A stretch of 39,510 bases of DNA, from contig JAFGWM010000018.1 in NCBI GenBank assembly GCA_016937155.1, positions 1-39,510 on the forward strand. The letters are read 5' to 3'. This stretch comes from Deltaproteobacteria bacterium. Lineage in GTDB: Bacteria > Myxococcota_A > Polyangia > HGW-17. This document shows, in pieces, positions 31,027 to 39,510 of this stretch. A program made the position numbers and the translations under genes. The notes under the pieces were generated by a model. That model was not told the DNA's origin. It searched no databases and saw nothing but the letters and a program-made list of their open reading frames with translations. Every line of letters starts with the position of its first letter. Within the stretch, counting starts at the first letter, position 1.

Positions 31027-33978
31027 TTACTCTCTCACCACTGAAAACAGCACATGCGAGAAAAGATCCTTATCATACCTCCCTATCAGAAGAATATTAT
31101 TAAGACCTTTTTCCAGAGGAATTTTTGCATCAAAATCAAGATATGCGCCCTTAGCAGCTTTAAAATAAACTTTCTTCCTTCCAGTTTCAGATTCAACACT
31201 TGAAACAAGAATATAGAAATCTCTTATTTTTTCAGGATGTGCCACATTTCCTGAAATCTGAATTTGTGATTTGGATGTTATAGCTTCAGGAAATTTACTT
31301 ACCCTGATAACAGGAGGAACAATGTGGGCATACCATTTGACTGCCCCAGGACTGACCATTTTGTCAATCGGTTTACCATCATTGCAGTTAACAAATAAAT
31401 CAGGACCATTTGGAATTTGGAGCTTACAAACATTTTTTACAGATGATAAAATTTTGTACTGTTTCAATAACTTGCCAACCATATGACCCTTAAGCATTGG
31501 ATCCGACCAGCCTGAAATCTCTGAATCAAACTGTAAGATTCTGTCTTCCTTTGTGAATTTCAATTTCTGTAAACACTGAGGAAGAATAACTGTTCGGCTG
31601 ACGCCAGTTCTTGATGTCATATCATAAACATCAAGTTCAATCTTTAAGGGTTTGGAGACATCTTTCGCCCTGAATGTAAAAACCGCCATTGTTTCTTTCC
31701 CGGGTTTCAACTCCTTGGGAAGCAAGCGGCCTTCATTTATATAGAGCCTTTTACCACTATGATTTATAAGTCTGAGAACTGGACTTGATGCACTACCCTC
31801 ACCAACATTTTTAACGTTCATAAAAATTTTTACATCTTCACCATTATCCAAACAACCGTCGGATAAAGGGCCTTCATCTGTATAAGCATAACTTATCTGC
31901 AAAACCGGTTTTGGAAGTCGTTTGGATTTAAGATAGAATTTTTTTTCCGAAATCACACCCCTGGTCGCCTCATACAAAACCACAGTATATGGCTCTACCT
32001 CATCAGCACTTCTCTCTGGTATGGTAAAAACGTTCCCCCATTCACCTGTCTGCCCTTTTTTTAGGGTACCAAAAAGAAATTCTTTCTGATCCAAATAGGA
32101 AGCAGGACTTTTTATAACGGCATATAGTCGGCTTGCAGTCCTGTCAGAAACATTTTTAACCTTTATACTAAACCTGGTTTCTTTTCCGGGAAGCACCAAG
32201 GATACCGGTCTGGAACATTTTTTATCTGCCACTTCACAGAATCTCGGCTCAATGGAAATTTCGGGTTTCAAAGTTGACGATGTCATTGTTGCCCAGTCAA
32301 CCTGATATTTTTTTAAATCTTCAATAAGATTGGCTTCCTCATTTGCTTTTACCGATTCAATAAGTTCTGTAGCCTTTTCCAGTATTGAAGATGCCGTCGG
32401 TCCTGAAGCCTTCAGAAGAATATTTCTTGCAAGATCCACAAGGTAGGGGTCAGCTGCAAAATCATCTACGCTGTTTTTTATATTTCGTTTCTCAGTTTTA
32501 CTTTTAAAGTACCTTATTTCATATCTGGGTTTTTCAGGAGGTCTGACCTTATCTGATTTAATAGCTCTGGTGCGTTTGTGAATCTCTCTTGGTATATCAG
32601 GCCAGAAAAGTGATGATACCCCATTAAATATACCAACAGGAACAACACGAACATGCGGAACAACACCCACCTGCTGAATACTGACATCTCCTGCGGTCAA
32701 ATACTGTCTGATTGTCATCTTCAATATAGGGAAATTTTTATCTTTGCTGAAAATCTGCTGAACAGTACCCTTGCCGAAGGTCGTTTCACCCATAATCAGA
32801 GCACGATCCAGATTCTTCAGGGATCCACTTACAATCTCACTTGCACTTGCGCTTCCCCCATTGACCAGAACAATCATGGGAGTGTCAGCAGTAATTGTAT
32901 TTTCCTTTGTGGCATGAAAAACTTTCTTCTGAGTCCCTGGAGCGCCCTCAGTGCTTACAATAACACCCTTTTCGAGGAATGCATTGGCAACATGAATAGA
33001 CTGTGGTAAAAGCCCTCCAGGATTTTCAACCAGATCAAGAATAATTCCTTTTACTTTACCCGACGTTCTTTCAGCTTCCTTGAATTTTGCTGTCATATCA
33101 CTGACAGTGGATGGAATAAAGTGGGCAATGCGCAGATAAAGAATATTCCCCGGGAGAAGTTTTGAACTGACAGATTTAATGTTTATTCTCTTTCTGGTGA
33201 CAACAAATTTTTTCAGTTCTTTCTTATCCTTTTGTCTTATATAAATATCAACAGTTGTGTTTTCAGGTCCGCGAATCAGGTCTACAGCATGCTGTAGTTT
33301 CATATTTACAGTACTGTAATCGTCAATTCTGAGTATTTTATCCCCTTCTCTGAGACCGACATTCCAAGCTGGCTGATCCTTATATGGATTTACAACAGTA
33401 AGTTCCCATTCTTTCATTGAAAGCACCATACCCACGCCACCATACGCGCCCTTGGTGTGCATTTCAAAGTCATCCTGAAGTTTCGGCTTAATGATCACGC
33501 TGTATGGGTCCAGAGCACTCAGCATCCCATTTATAAAACCATATAGGGCATCTTCAAGTTCATCCTCTGAGGCACCCTGCTTTTTCATTTCAACCAGCAC
33601 AAACTCGATGATATCACTTCCCAGATCACGCAAACTCCCAAGAGTTTTAATATCCTTCACCGGAAAATTTCGGGATTTACTGTCAACCTGAACCGATATT
33701 TCTCCAGATTTTTTCTGCCATGCTACACTTGCAATCGTTGTCTGAAGTTGATCCATTCCAGCGTCAAGCATTTCCGATGGTTTCAGTTTGGTGGGATCGT
33801 AATAATTCGCCCTCAAAAGTGAGATTGTGGTAATTAACTCGGGGAAGCGCAACTCCCTTTTTAGAGCAGGATCCAGTCTCTGGGGAATCGATACCAATTG
33901 AGGTTTTTCCTCTTTCTGTTTCGAACACCCTGCAACGATGAGTAATGCCAGAAATACCAGGAGGGTTCTATATTTCAT
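31027..33978 (-). CDS. S41 C-terminal-processing protease, long lipoprotein form
   Basis: 983 aa from the ATG at 33978 (GGAAAG upstream; a TTG at 33993 is less likely). Signal peptide with a good lipobox VAGC (Cys18). Residues about 30-190 are the helical N-terminal region, 190-275 a PDZ domain (GAYGGVGMVL, LREGDKILRID), and 280-450 the S41 protease core with Ser376 (NGGSASASE) and Lys403 (TFGKGTVQ), the catalytic pair. The remaining 500 residues have no catalytic motif; they contain beta-sandwich-like segments (VKNVSDRTAS, MNVKNVGEGSASSPVL) that recall CARDB domains. Typical CtpA is about 400-450 aa, so the C-terminal half is an added module. The gene begins 1 bp after the FG-GAP lipoprotein stop. 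Probably a periplasmic processing protease with substrate-binding extension. Confidence 0.93.
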   Translation of the reverse strand: MKYRTLLVFLALLIVAGCSKQKEEKPQLVSIPQRLDPALKRELRFPELITTISLLRANYYDPTKLKPSEMLDAGMDQLQTTIASVAWQKKSGEISVQVDSKSRNFPVKDIKTLGSLRDLGSDIIEFVLVEMKKQGASEDELEDALYGFINGMLSALDPYSVIIKPKLQDDFEMHTKGAYGGVGMVLSMKEWELTVVNPYKDQPAWNVGLREGDKILRIDDYSTVNMKLQHAVDLIRGPENTTVDIYIRQKDKKELKKFVVTRKRINIKSVSSKLLPGNILYLRIAHFIPSTVSDMTAKFKEAERTSGKVKGIILDLVENPGGLLPQSIHVANAFLEKGVIVSTEGAPGTQKKVFHATKENTITADTPMIVLVNGGSASASEIVSGSLKNLDRALIMGETTFGKGTVQQIFSKDKNFPILKMTIRQYLTAGDVSIQQVGVVPHVRVVPVGIFNGVSSLFWPDIPREIHKRTRAIKSDKVRPPEKPRYEIRYFKSKTEKRNIKNSVDDFAADPYLVDLARNILLKASGPTASSILEKATELIESVKANEEANLIEDLKKYQVDWATMTSSTLKPEISIEPRFCEVADKKCSRPVSLVLPGKETRFSIKVKNVSDRTASRLYAVIKSPASYLDQKEFLFGTLKKGQTGEWGNVFTIPERSADEVEPYTVVLYEATRGVISEKKFYLKSKRLPKPVLQISYAYTDEGPLSDGCLDNGEDVKIFMNVKNVGEGSASSPVLRLINHSGKRLYINEGRLLPKELKPGKETMAVFTFRAKDVSKPLKIELDVYDMTSRTGVSRTVILPQCLQKLKFTKEDRILQFDSEISGWSDPMLKGHMVGKLLKQYKILSSVKNVCKLQIPNGPDLFVNCNDGKPIDKMVSPGAVKWYAHIVPPVIRVSKFPEAITSKSQIQISGNVAHPEKIRDFYILVSSVESETGRKKVYFKAAKGAYLDFDAKIPLEKGLNNILLIGRYDKDLFSHVLFSVVRE

Positions 33979-33979
33979 A

Positions 33980-35239
33980 TTATTTCTTTCCAAGGGTGAT
34001 TACCGCAGGATATGGTTTTGATATAACAATCTCATCTGTTCCATCATCGTTTATATCTGCACAGAACAATTTTTCATAACTGGTGAGATCTGCAATTTTT
34101 GTTATCTCCCACTTATTCTTCCAAACAGCGATCTGAATTGTGTTATTCCCTTTCAGTACAAAAACAGGATTTTCAGAACCTTTCATGTGGCATTTTTCAA
34201 TCTGCATTATTGCATAATCTTCACTCAATTCTCCAATTTTAGTACTTACAAGTTTGCCGGATGAATTACGTTCAACTTTTGTAAAAAGAGCTCTGGCAAT
34301 CTGCCCATAGTTCTTATCCCAGCCGTCACCCATGTATATTTCATATTGTCCATTTTTATCAACATCAGCTGTGGTAATACTTCGAACTCCTCTGGTAGTG
34401 GGAATTTTTTCAGGCATTTTACCACTTTCCATTATCCATGCATCCCCAGGAGACCCGGGAGTATCACCATAAAGTCTTCCAACCATAAGAAGCTGGTGCT
34501 TTTTACTTATAATTGAGTTGAGGCTCCCAGCCATTTTCATAACTTTAATTTTGATTTCCTTTTTAAATGGAGGAAGAAACTCACTGACCTGAACTTCGTA
34601 TTTGGTAACATAGTATCCCACAACAAACCCGCCACCATCACGTGGCTCAAGAGAGGAAATATCATTTCTTGAGGTTGTAATATTCATTGTGGTAGTAAGA
34701 CTAACCTTGCCATCCTTTACTGAATAAACAGTAAGAACAATTGGGGCATTTCTTGTTTTACGGCCTCTACCAGAGGCAACCACCAGATACTGATAATTTG
34801 GAACAGCAGAATTAATGGCAATTGCAAACTTGGGTGTAGCCACCCCCTGAGAGGAAGCAACACGTTTCCCATCCGCTGAAACAAACTCTACTTTGGATGA
34901 TGAAATCGCTGCATATTCAATAGTTTTCACACCTGAAAAGTGTCCAGGAACAACAATATCAGCCTGAAATGGAAATTTGGGGAGTCTTGAAACAGTACCA
35001 TTCAATACCTTAAAACGTTTTCCTTTGGCTCTTTTGCTCACCTGCTTTTTCCGTCTCTGAAGATCCTTCAGATTTGGAGGAGATACAGTAATCATGTCGT
35101 CTCCCTGAGCATAATTCATGGGAACAAATTTTTTCGTTGTGGATTTTTTTTCTGTTTCACCTGAGGACGTGGTTTCTTTTTTTCCTGAGCAGGAAACAGT
35201 TAAGAGCAAAATCATTGAAGCAAAAACACATGTTTTCAT
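33980..35239 (-). CDS. Lipoprotein with FG-GAP/VCBS-like repeats
   Basis: 419 aa. AAGGGG precedes the ATG at 35239. Signal peptide ends LTVSC-Ser (Cys17), a plausible lipobox with Thr at -3. A basic, Lys-rich stretch (25-75) follows. The rest is beta-rich, with at least two FG-GAP-like calcium loops (ADVDKNGQYEIYMGDG, ADINDDGTDEIVIS), typical of integrin-type propellers. No catalytic motif. It is the first gene of the operon with the S41 and S1 proteases and is coupled to S41 (stop and next start 1 bp apart), so it may be a partner or adaptor for the protease. Confidence 0.8.
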   Translation of the reverse strand: MKTCVFASMILLLTVSCSGKKETTSSGETEKKSTTKKFVPMNYAQGDDMITVSPPNLKDLQRRKKQVSKRAKGKRFKVLNGTVSRLPKFPFQADIVVPGHFSGVKTIEYAAISSSKVEFVSADGKRVASSQGVATPKFAIAINSAVPNYQYLVVASGRGRKTRNAPIVLTVYSVKDGKVSLTTTMNITTSRNDISSLEPRDGGGFVVGYYVTKYEVQVSEFLPPFKKEIKIKVMKMAGSLNSIISKKHQLLMVGRLYGDTPGSPGDAWIMESGKMPEKIPTTRGVRSITTADVDKNGQYEIYMGDGWDKNYGQIARALFTKVERNSSGKLVSTKIGELSEDYAIMQIEKCHMKGSENPVFVLKGNNTIQIAVWKNKWEITKIADLTSYEKLFCADINDDGTDEIVISKPYPAVITLGKK

Positions 35240-35298
35240 AATTCACCCCTTTATTTTCTCTGAAAAATAATAATTTATCATGGCATGAAACCGCCAGA

Positions 35299-37614
35299 TC
35301 AGGCTTTATCCCTGATAGCTTTAAGGATTTTATCTGGAGAAAACGGACCAGAAGTTATTCTGATACCAATTGCATCGTAAATAGCATTTGCAATGGCAGG
35401 AAGAGCACCATTTATAGAAATTTCACTTACACTTTTCGCCCCATATGGGCCTGTAGCCTCATAAGTGGGTACCATTATGGTTGTAACTTTTGGCATATCA
35501 GAAGATGCAAAAATTTTATAATGGCCAAATGATGGATTCAGCATTTTCCCTTTTTCATTAAAAATATACTGTTCAGTCAGGGCGTAACTTAAACCATTCG
35601 CAAGAGCCCCCTCGGTCTGACCTTCAGCTAGTTTCGGGTGAATTGTCGTACCGCAGTCCACTGCTGCTACATAATGCTGAACATCAATCATACCGGTATC
35701 TTCATCTACCTCCAACTCTACAAAATGAGCTGCAAAGGGAGGAGGGGATTTTTCCGTTATATGACTGGCGCTGGCAATTATCTGATGCTGATTTTCACTG
35801 TAAAGGGTATGGAGAGCAACATCGCTGATTGTCAGATCAGTATTGCCACCCCTGATATTACCATTTTCTATGGTAAGAGAAGTAACGCTGGAGCCGAGCA
35901 TTTCTGCTGCTGCTTCAAGAATCTGATGTTTAATGAGGGCAGCCGTTTTCTTGACAGCCATACCACTGAGATATGTAGTGGATGATGCATATGCACCAAC
36001 ATCAAATGGTGTAATATCAGTGTCTGAAGAAAGCGGGATAATCATTTCAACATCCACGCCGATTTCCTCAGCTGCAATCTGACTTAAAACTGTGTCACTA
36101 CCTGTCCCGAGATCTGTAGCTCCCATTAAGAGATTAAAACTGCCGTCTTCATTGAGTTTAAGGGTTGCAGCACCCATATCAACATGAGGAATTGAGCTCC
36201 CCTGCATAAGAATTGCGCAACCTTTGCCCCTCTTTCTCGATGGAGAAGAAGGTGGCGCCTTTTCACCCCATTCTATTGCCTTTGAACCGAGTTCGATACA
36301 CTGCTCCAGACCACAGCTTCCTATGGTCATTTCCACGCCTTCAGTGCCTTCACCTAACGCTTTGAATATTGGACTTCCCTGTCCTGATACAATATGATTT
36401 TTTTGTCTGAATTCAATTGGATCCATTCCAATTTCTTTCGCAGCAGCGTCAATGAGTACTTCCATTCCAAAAACAGCCTGAGTTGCGCCGTACCCGCGGT
36501 ATGCACCCCCAACAGGAAGATTTGTATAAGCCGCCTCCATCTTAAAATCAATATTTTCGCATGGATACATTGGGAGAACTTTACTACCCGCATTGGAGCC
36601 AACTGTAAGAGCATGAGAACCATATGCTCCGGTATTAAGGACAACATGCAGCCTTATAGCAGTTATGGTACCATCTTTTTTTACACCAAGTTTAGTGTAA
36701 CATCTTGATGGATGTCTGGTTCTGGAACTGACAAATTCTTCTTCCCTGTTGTAATTTAAAAGAACAGGCATACCTGTAACCAGAGTCAACTTCGAACAAA
36801 CATCTTCAAGAAGGATTTCCTGCTTTCCACCGAAACCGCCTCCGATCCTTGGTTTTATAACTCTTATTTTGCGTACAGGAATTTCACATACCTGACTTAC
36901 AATACGTCTTACATGGAAAGGAACCTGAGTCGACGTGGTAATAATGAGCCGTCCCCCGGGATCCAGTTTTGTATAGGTCACATGGGGTTCAATCGGACAG
37001 TGATGTCCGTAATGGGTTTCAAAGACATCCTCAACAACCGCATCAGCTTCCTCGAAACCCTTATCGGGATCACCAACACTTGTCTCCACTTTTGCTGCCA
37101 TATTTCGTGTTTTATCATAAAAAACAGGAATAATTACCCTTGCATCTTCCTCATCATGGATGATCGGGGCTCCATCCTTCAGCGCTTCAACAGCATCGAA
37201 AACAGGTTCAAGTACCTCATAATCAACCTTTATGAGTTTAAGTGCTTCCCTGGCTATATCCTCTGAATCTGCTGCAACAGCAGCTACCCTGTCACCAACA
37301 TAACGAACTTTTGAATCAAACATATATGTATCATAGGGTGAAGGTTCGGGATATCCCTGACCTGCAGTTGTATGAGGAACACGTTTTACATTTCCGTAGT
37401 GAATAACAGCATGCACCCCATCAAGAGCCTCAGCTTCAGAAGTATCTATGGATAAAATTCTTGCATGAGCGTGGGGGGATGTAAGAATAGCTCCAAAAAG
37501 ATATTCAGGATCAAGGAGATCATTGACGAAAAGACTTCCCCCTGTAGCAAGGGCCATTCCATCAACTTTTCTAACGTTGGTTCCTACTTGCTTCCAGGAA
37601 TTACTCGTTGTCAT
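35299..37614 (-). CDS. Xanthine dehydrogenase-family molybdopterin-binding subunit
   Basis: 771 aa, usual for the separate large subunit. Its N-terminal aldehyde oxidase/xanthine dehydrogenase a/b hammerhead (VDGMALATGG...) precedes the Mo-binding domain. Seen: GGGFGGKQE with Gln265, GGAYRGYG with the substrate-site Arg, and GPYGAKSVSE with the base Glu731. In the mammalian enzyme a Glu stands at the Gln265 position. Gln is, as I recall, also found in E. coli-type XdhA, so purine or another N-heterocycle is a likely substrate, but this is not settled. It hydroxylates with water-derived oxygen and passes electrons via the Fe-S and FAD subunits. It overlaps the Fe-S gene by 14 bp. No XdhC-type chaperone is in the window. 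Confidence 0.93.
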   Translation of the reverse strand: MTTSNSWKQVGTNVRKVDGMALATGGSLFVNDLLDPEYLFGAILTSPHAHARILSIDTSEAEALDGVHAVIHYGNVKRVPHTTAGQGYPEPSPYDTYMFDSKVRYVGDRVAAVAADSEDIAREALKLIKVDYEVLEPVFDAVEALKDGAPIIHDEEDARVIIPVFYDKTRNMAAKVETSVGDPDKGFEEADAVVEDVFETHYGHHCPIEPHVTYTKLDPGGRLIITTSTQVPFHVRRIVSQVCEIPVRKIRVIKPRIGGGFGGKQEILLEDVCSKLTLVTGMPVLLNYNREEEFVSSRTRHPSRCYTKLGVKKDGTITAIRLHVVLNTGAYGSHALTVGSNAGSKVLPMYPCENIDFKMEAAYTNLPVGGAYRGYGATQAVFGMEVLIDAAAKEIGMDPIEFRQKNHIVSGQGSPIFKALGEGTEGVEMTIGSCGLEQCIELGSKAIEWGEKAPPSSPSRKRGKGCAILMQGSSIPHVDMGAATLKLNEDGSFNLLMGATDLGTGSDTVLSQIAAEEIGVDVEMIIPLSSDTDITPFDVGAYASSTTYLSGMAVKKTAALIKHQILEAAAEMLGSSVTSLTIENGNIRGGNTDLTISDVALHTLYSENQHQIIASASHITEKSPPPFAAHFVELEVDEDTGMIDVQHYVAAVDCGTTIHPKLAEGQTEGALANGLSYALTEQYIFNEKGKMLNPSFGHYKIFASSDMPKVTTIMVPTYEATGPYGAKSVSEISINGALPAIANAIYDAIGIRITSGPFSPDKILKAIRDKA

Positions 37615-38083
37615 TTTCTTCCTCCCTCAGAACTTTTGCAGCTTTTTTAACAGCATTGATTTGTTTCACATAACCTGTGCAACGACAGAGGTTACCATCA
37701 AGAGCCTCTTTTATCTCATCATCAGTGGGGTCTTCATTTTCACTGAGGAGTGCATCAGCTGCAAGAAGCATTGAAGGAATACAGTATCCGCACTGAACAG
37801 CTCCTTCATCAACAAATGCTTTCTGCAATGGATGAGGCTCATCAACATTGCCCATAGATTCAACAGTCAGAACACTTCTACCATCTGCCTGCATAGCAAG
37901 TACAAGACATGATTTACAATAAATACCATCAAGGATTACACCACAAGCGCCACAATCACCTTCACCACATCCTTTTTTTACACTGTGAAAACCCAGCTCT
38001 CTAAGAAGATCAAGAAGGGTCAACTCCGGCATCACATCAACATCAAAATCTTCACCATTCACATTTACTGTAATCTGTATCAT
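37601..38083 (-). CDS. Molybdenum hydroxylase [2Fe-2S] subunit
   Basis: 160 aa. First cluster: Cys39, 44, 47 and 59 in CGEGDCGACG..C, the plant-ferredoxin type. Second cluster: Cys98, 101, 133 and 135 in QCGYC...LCRCTGY, with the helical domain. It passes electrons from the Mo site to FAD. It overlaps the upstream FAD gene by 4 bp and the downstream large subunit gene by 14 bp; such overlaps favour equal synthesis of subunits. Confidence 0.96.
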   Translation of the reverse strand: MIQITVNVNGEDFDVDVMPELTLLDLLRELGFHSVKKGCGEGDCGACGVILDGIYCKSCLVLAMQADGRSVLTVESMGNVDEPHPLQKAFVDEGAVQCGYCIPSMLLAADALLSENEDPTDDEIKEALDGNLCRCTGYVKQINAVKKAAKVLREEENDNE

Positions 38084-38937
38084 TCCGCACTACCTTTCTC
38101 ATCACACCTGCAGTTTGCAAAAGCATTCTCCAGTGCTCTTGCTACAAGTTTTTCGGTGACTGATTTCTGATATTCACTGTTTACTCTGAAATCACTTCTG
38201 AATGAAGCCACATTTCCAGCTTTTACACCGGCTGCTTTGAATAATTCACCATCCGGCATCTGACCTGCGAGCATTTCTTCGACCTCAACAAGTCTTGTTG
38301 CAAGATTCACAGCACCGCCAATAGTAATTCTGGCCTGTTCTATACTGCCATCCGAAATCTGGATGGAAGCACACGTGCTCATAATTGCATAATCAACCTT
38401 TGTTCTGGCAAGCTTTATGAAATGCGTTCTGAATTTGAACATATCCACTGTTACACCAGTGATAATTTCACCCTGTTTTAAAACCTTACTGGGATGGGTG
38501 GCATAAAGTTCAGATGAAGAAATAACTCTGGTTTCATCTGCAGTGGCAAGTTCTACCTGAGCATCAAGTGCCAAAAGAGCTACGATCAGGTCACTCCAGT
38601 ATACACCTCTGACCATACTGCCGCCAACAGTAGCCATATTTCGAATTGGAGTTGAAGAAACAGACTTCGCGGCAGCCACAATACTGCAGGGAATATTACC
38701 GGGATACCTTAATATATCCGACATTGTAACCATTGCCCCAAGATGCAGTTTATCACCATCTTCGGTAATACCATCAATTTCTTCGATATCACTGAGATCG
38801 ACCACTTTTGTCCAAGCAGGATTCCTAGAAAGAGCTAAACTGGTACCTCCAGCAATTGCTACACTGCCGGAGTCGCCAAGATGTTCAAGTGCCTCAGCAA
38901 GATTCTGGGGTCTGACATATTCTTCAACGTTAATCAT
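38080..38937 (-). CDS. Molybdenum hydroxylase FAD-binding subunit
   Basis: 285 aa; GGAGGAATC precedes the ATG at 38937, a strong ribosome site for the first gene of the operon. FAD contacts: AIAGGTSL (27-34) and TPIRNMATVGGS (96-107). The C-terminal CO dehydrogenase-type flavoprotein domain is present (ITIGGAVNLATRL). The protein ends in a short tail with NCRCDE. Order FAD, Fe-S, Mo matches the usual CoxMSL/XDH arrangement. The acceptor (NAD or other) cannot be told from the sequence. Confidence 0.95.
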   Translation of the reverse strand: MINVEEYVRPQNLAEALEHLGDSGSVAIAGGTSLALSRNPAWTKVVDLSDIEEIDGITEDGDKLHLGAMVTMSDILRYPGNIPCSIVAAAKSVSSTPIRNMATVGGSMVRGVYWSDLIVALLALDAQVELATADETRVISSSELYATHPSKVLKQGEIITGVTVDMFKFRTHFIKLARTKVDYAIMSTCASIQISDGSIEQARITIGGAVNLATRLVEVEEMLAGQMPDGELFKAAGVKAGNVASFRSDFRVNSEYQKSVTEKLVARALENAFANCRCDEKGSAE

Positions 38938-39179
38938 GATTCCTCCAAAATATAGGAAATATTGAAATTAATTAAACCATTTCTGCCTGTTCTCCCAAAC
39001 CAAACCCACCCACAAACAGGAGTCAAAATTTATATCACATTATAACTATTCTAGTAAACCTATATTCCCTCTCCCGGGTTAGGTTTCACCATTTCCCATA
39101 TTTTTCCTCCCTCCCAGGGTTGCGTTTTGAAAGATTAGTTCCGTTAGCTTTGTGGAGGCTGAAGCTACTGACTCTTTGA

Positions 39180-39209
39180 CCGTATACGGATACCTTCGTC
39201 CGTATACGG
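39180..39209. promoter_or_regulatory. Two identical 10-bp palindromes, 20 bp apart
   Basis: CCGTATACGG occurs at 39180-39189 and again at 39200-39209. Each copy is a perfect palindrome, and their centres are 20 bp apart, about two helical turns. Together they also form an 11-bp inverted repeat with an 8-nt loop. On the plus strand a TTTTTT run follows three bases later, so it could be an intrinsic terminator for an unseen transcript; on DNA it could bind two regulator dimers on one face. It lies about 240 bp upstream of the hydroxylase operon. Confidence 0.5.
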
Positions 39210-39225
39210 CTGCTTTTTTCTTCTC

Positions 39226-39336
39226 TCAATTGTTCTTTTGCACTTTTCTTTTTTCACTTATGAGTTTTTTCTTTTTTTCTCCCTCACAGATCTCTTCGTT
39301 TTTACTTCTTTTCTCACTCTCTTCTCTTTTTGCCAT
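39226..39336 (-). CDS. Possible 36-residue Lys/Glu-rich peptide
   Basis: An ATG at 39336 opens a 36-codon frame (begins MAKREESEKRSKNEE) ending with TGA at 39226-39228. It has 15 Lys or Arg and 9 Glu, and one Cys. GGAAAA stands 9-10 bases before the ATG, a weak ribosome site. The composition could simply reflect the purine-rich strand. No family was recognised. Confidence 0.2.
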   Translation of the reverse strand: MAKREESEKRSKNEEICEGEKKKKLISEKRKVQKNN

Positions 39337-39510
39337 TTAGAATTTTCCGCACCATCTCATTTCTGGCCTGATTCTTTCAACTGATTATTTACCCAGAAAG
39401 GATTGTATTCCGGTTTCACCCTGTCAAACCTTTATTAACATCTTTCCCCCGGAATATACTTTCATCATGGAACCAAGACCCTGTTTCGCAAAAAGAGTCT
39501 ACTTCAACAC

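Larger units (their letters stand above)
38938..39510. other. Intergenic region with palindromes and pyrimidine tract
   Basis: 573 bp to the window edge. It holds the probable promoter region for the molybdenum hydroxylase operon (not resolved), a double palindrome at 39180-39209 and a strongly T/C-biased plus strand from about 39210 to 39345. A hydrophobic plus-strand frame at 39152-39340 is a by-product of the pyrimidine bias. An ATG at 39467 may begin a plus-strand gene cut off by the edge, but only 14 codons are visible. Confidence 0.5.

Noticed and set aside
39152-39340. 62-codon hydrophobic plus-strand frame
   Set aside because: Its Phe/Leu/Ser composition follows from the pyrimidine tract, it starts at GTG without a clear ribosome site, and it runs through the double palindrome.
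39467-39510. Possible start of a plus-strand gene at the right edge (MEPRPCFAKR...)
   Set aside because: Only 14 codons are visible and there is no convincing ribosome site, so it cannot be supported.

Overview
The window looks like chromosomal DNA of a low-GC (by eye about 40-43%) bacterium related to the Myxococcota and allied former Deltaproteobacteria. The gene content points there, no single marker does: Tad-type secretin with an FHA partner, a TPR-bearing Ser/Thr kinase and a PP2C phosphatase, Myxococcus-type Cys-rich repeats (CGNG..D.GE.CDG), Asp-rich DxDxDG..DC repeats, C-terminal tails resembling MYXO-CTERM sorting signals, and mevalonate-pathway genes. A class I (archaeal-type) lysyl-tRNA synthetase is an added peculiarity. 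No tRNA, rRNA, CRISPR array or intact mobile element was seen.

Layout. 1-2353 (minus): a Tad/type II-like secretion operon, a CpaC-like secretin followed by an FHA protein that runs off the left edge. 2653-5946 (plus): the most striking gene, an exported protein made almost entirely of 43 tandem six-cysteine repeats. 6037-9999 (plus): a HEAT-repeat surface protein, type 2 isopentenyl-diphosphate isomerase and mevalonate kinase, tightly packed. 9996-13863 (minus): rpsF-rpsR-rplI-dnaB and a zinc-finger protein of unknown role. 14134-18511 (plus): leuS, class I lysS and a small membrane protein. 18512-20533 (minus): a putative lipoprotein with five Cys-rich repeats and a predicted seven-bladed propeller. 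20755-21066 (minus): a glycine-rich RRM protein with a long leader. 21594-22010 (plus): an AT-rich Sel1-like lipoprotein.

22017-26689 (minus): a transmembrane Ser/Thr kinase with TPRs and a GT39-like membrane glycosyltransferase. 26905-28457: an MscS channel (plus) convergent with a PP2C phosphatase (minus). 28611-29270 (plus): a lytic transglycosylase. 29259-35239 (minus): a three-gene operon of exported proteins (FG-GAP-like lipoprotein, S41 lipoprotein protease, S1 serine protease with a C-terminal anchor). 35299-38937 (minus): a three-subunit molybdenum hydroxylase of the xanthine dehydrogenase family. 38938-39510: intergenic, with a striking double palindrome and a long pyrimidine tract.

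The unifying theme is the cell surface: at least seven genes encode secreted or anchored proteins rich in Cys or Ca-type Asp repeats, next to secretion, phospho-signalling, peptidoglycan-cleaving and proteolytic genes. The best candidate for something undescribed is the 43-repeat cysteine protein, with the MYXO-CTERM-like sorted HEAT protein and the two-protease operon next.
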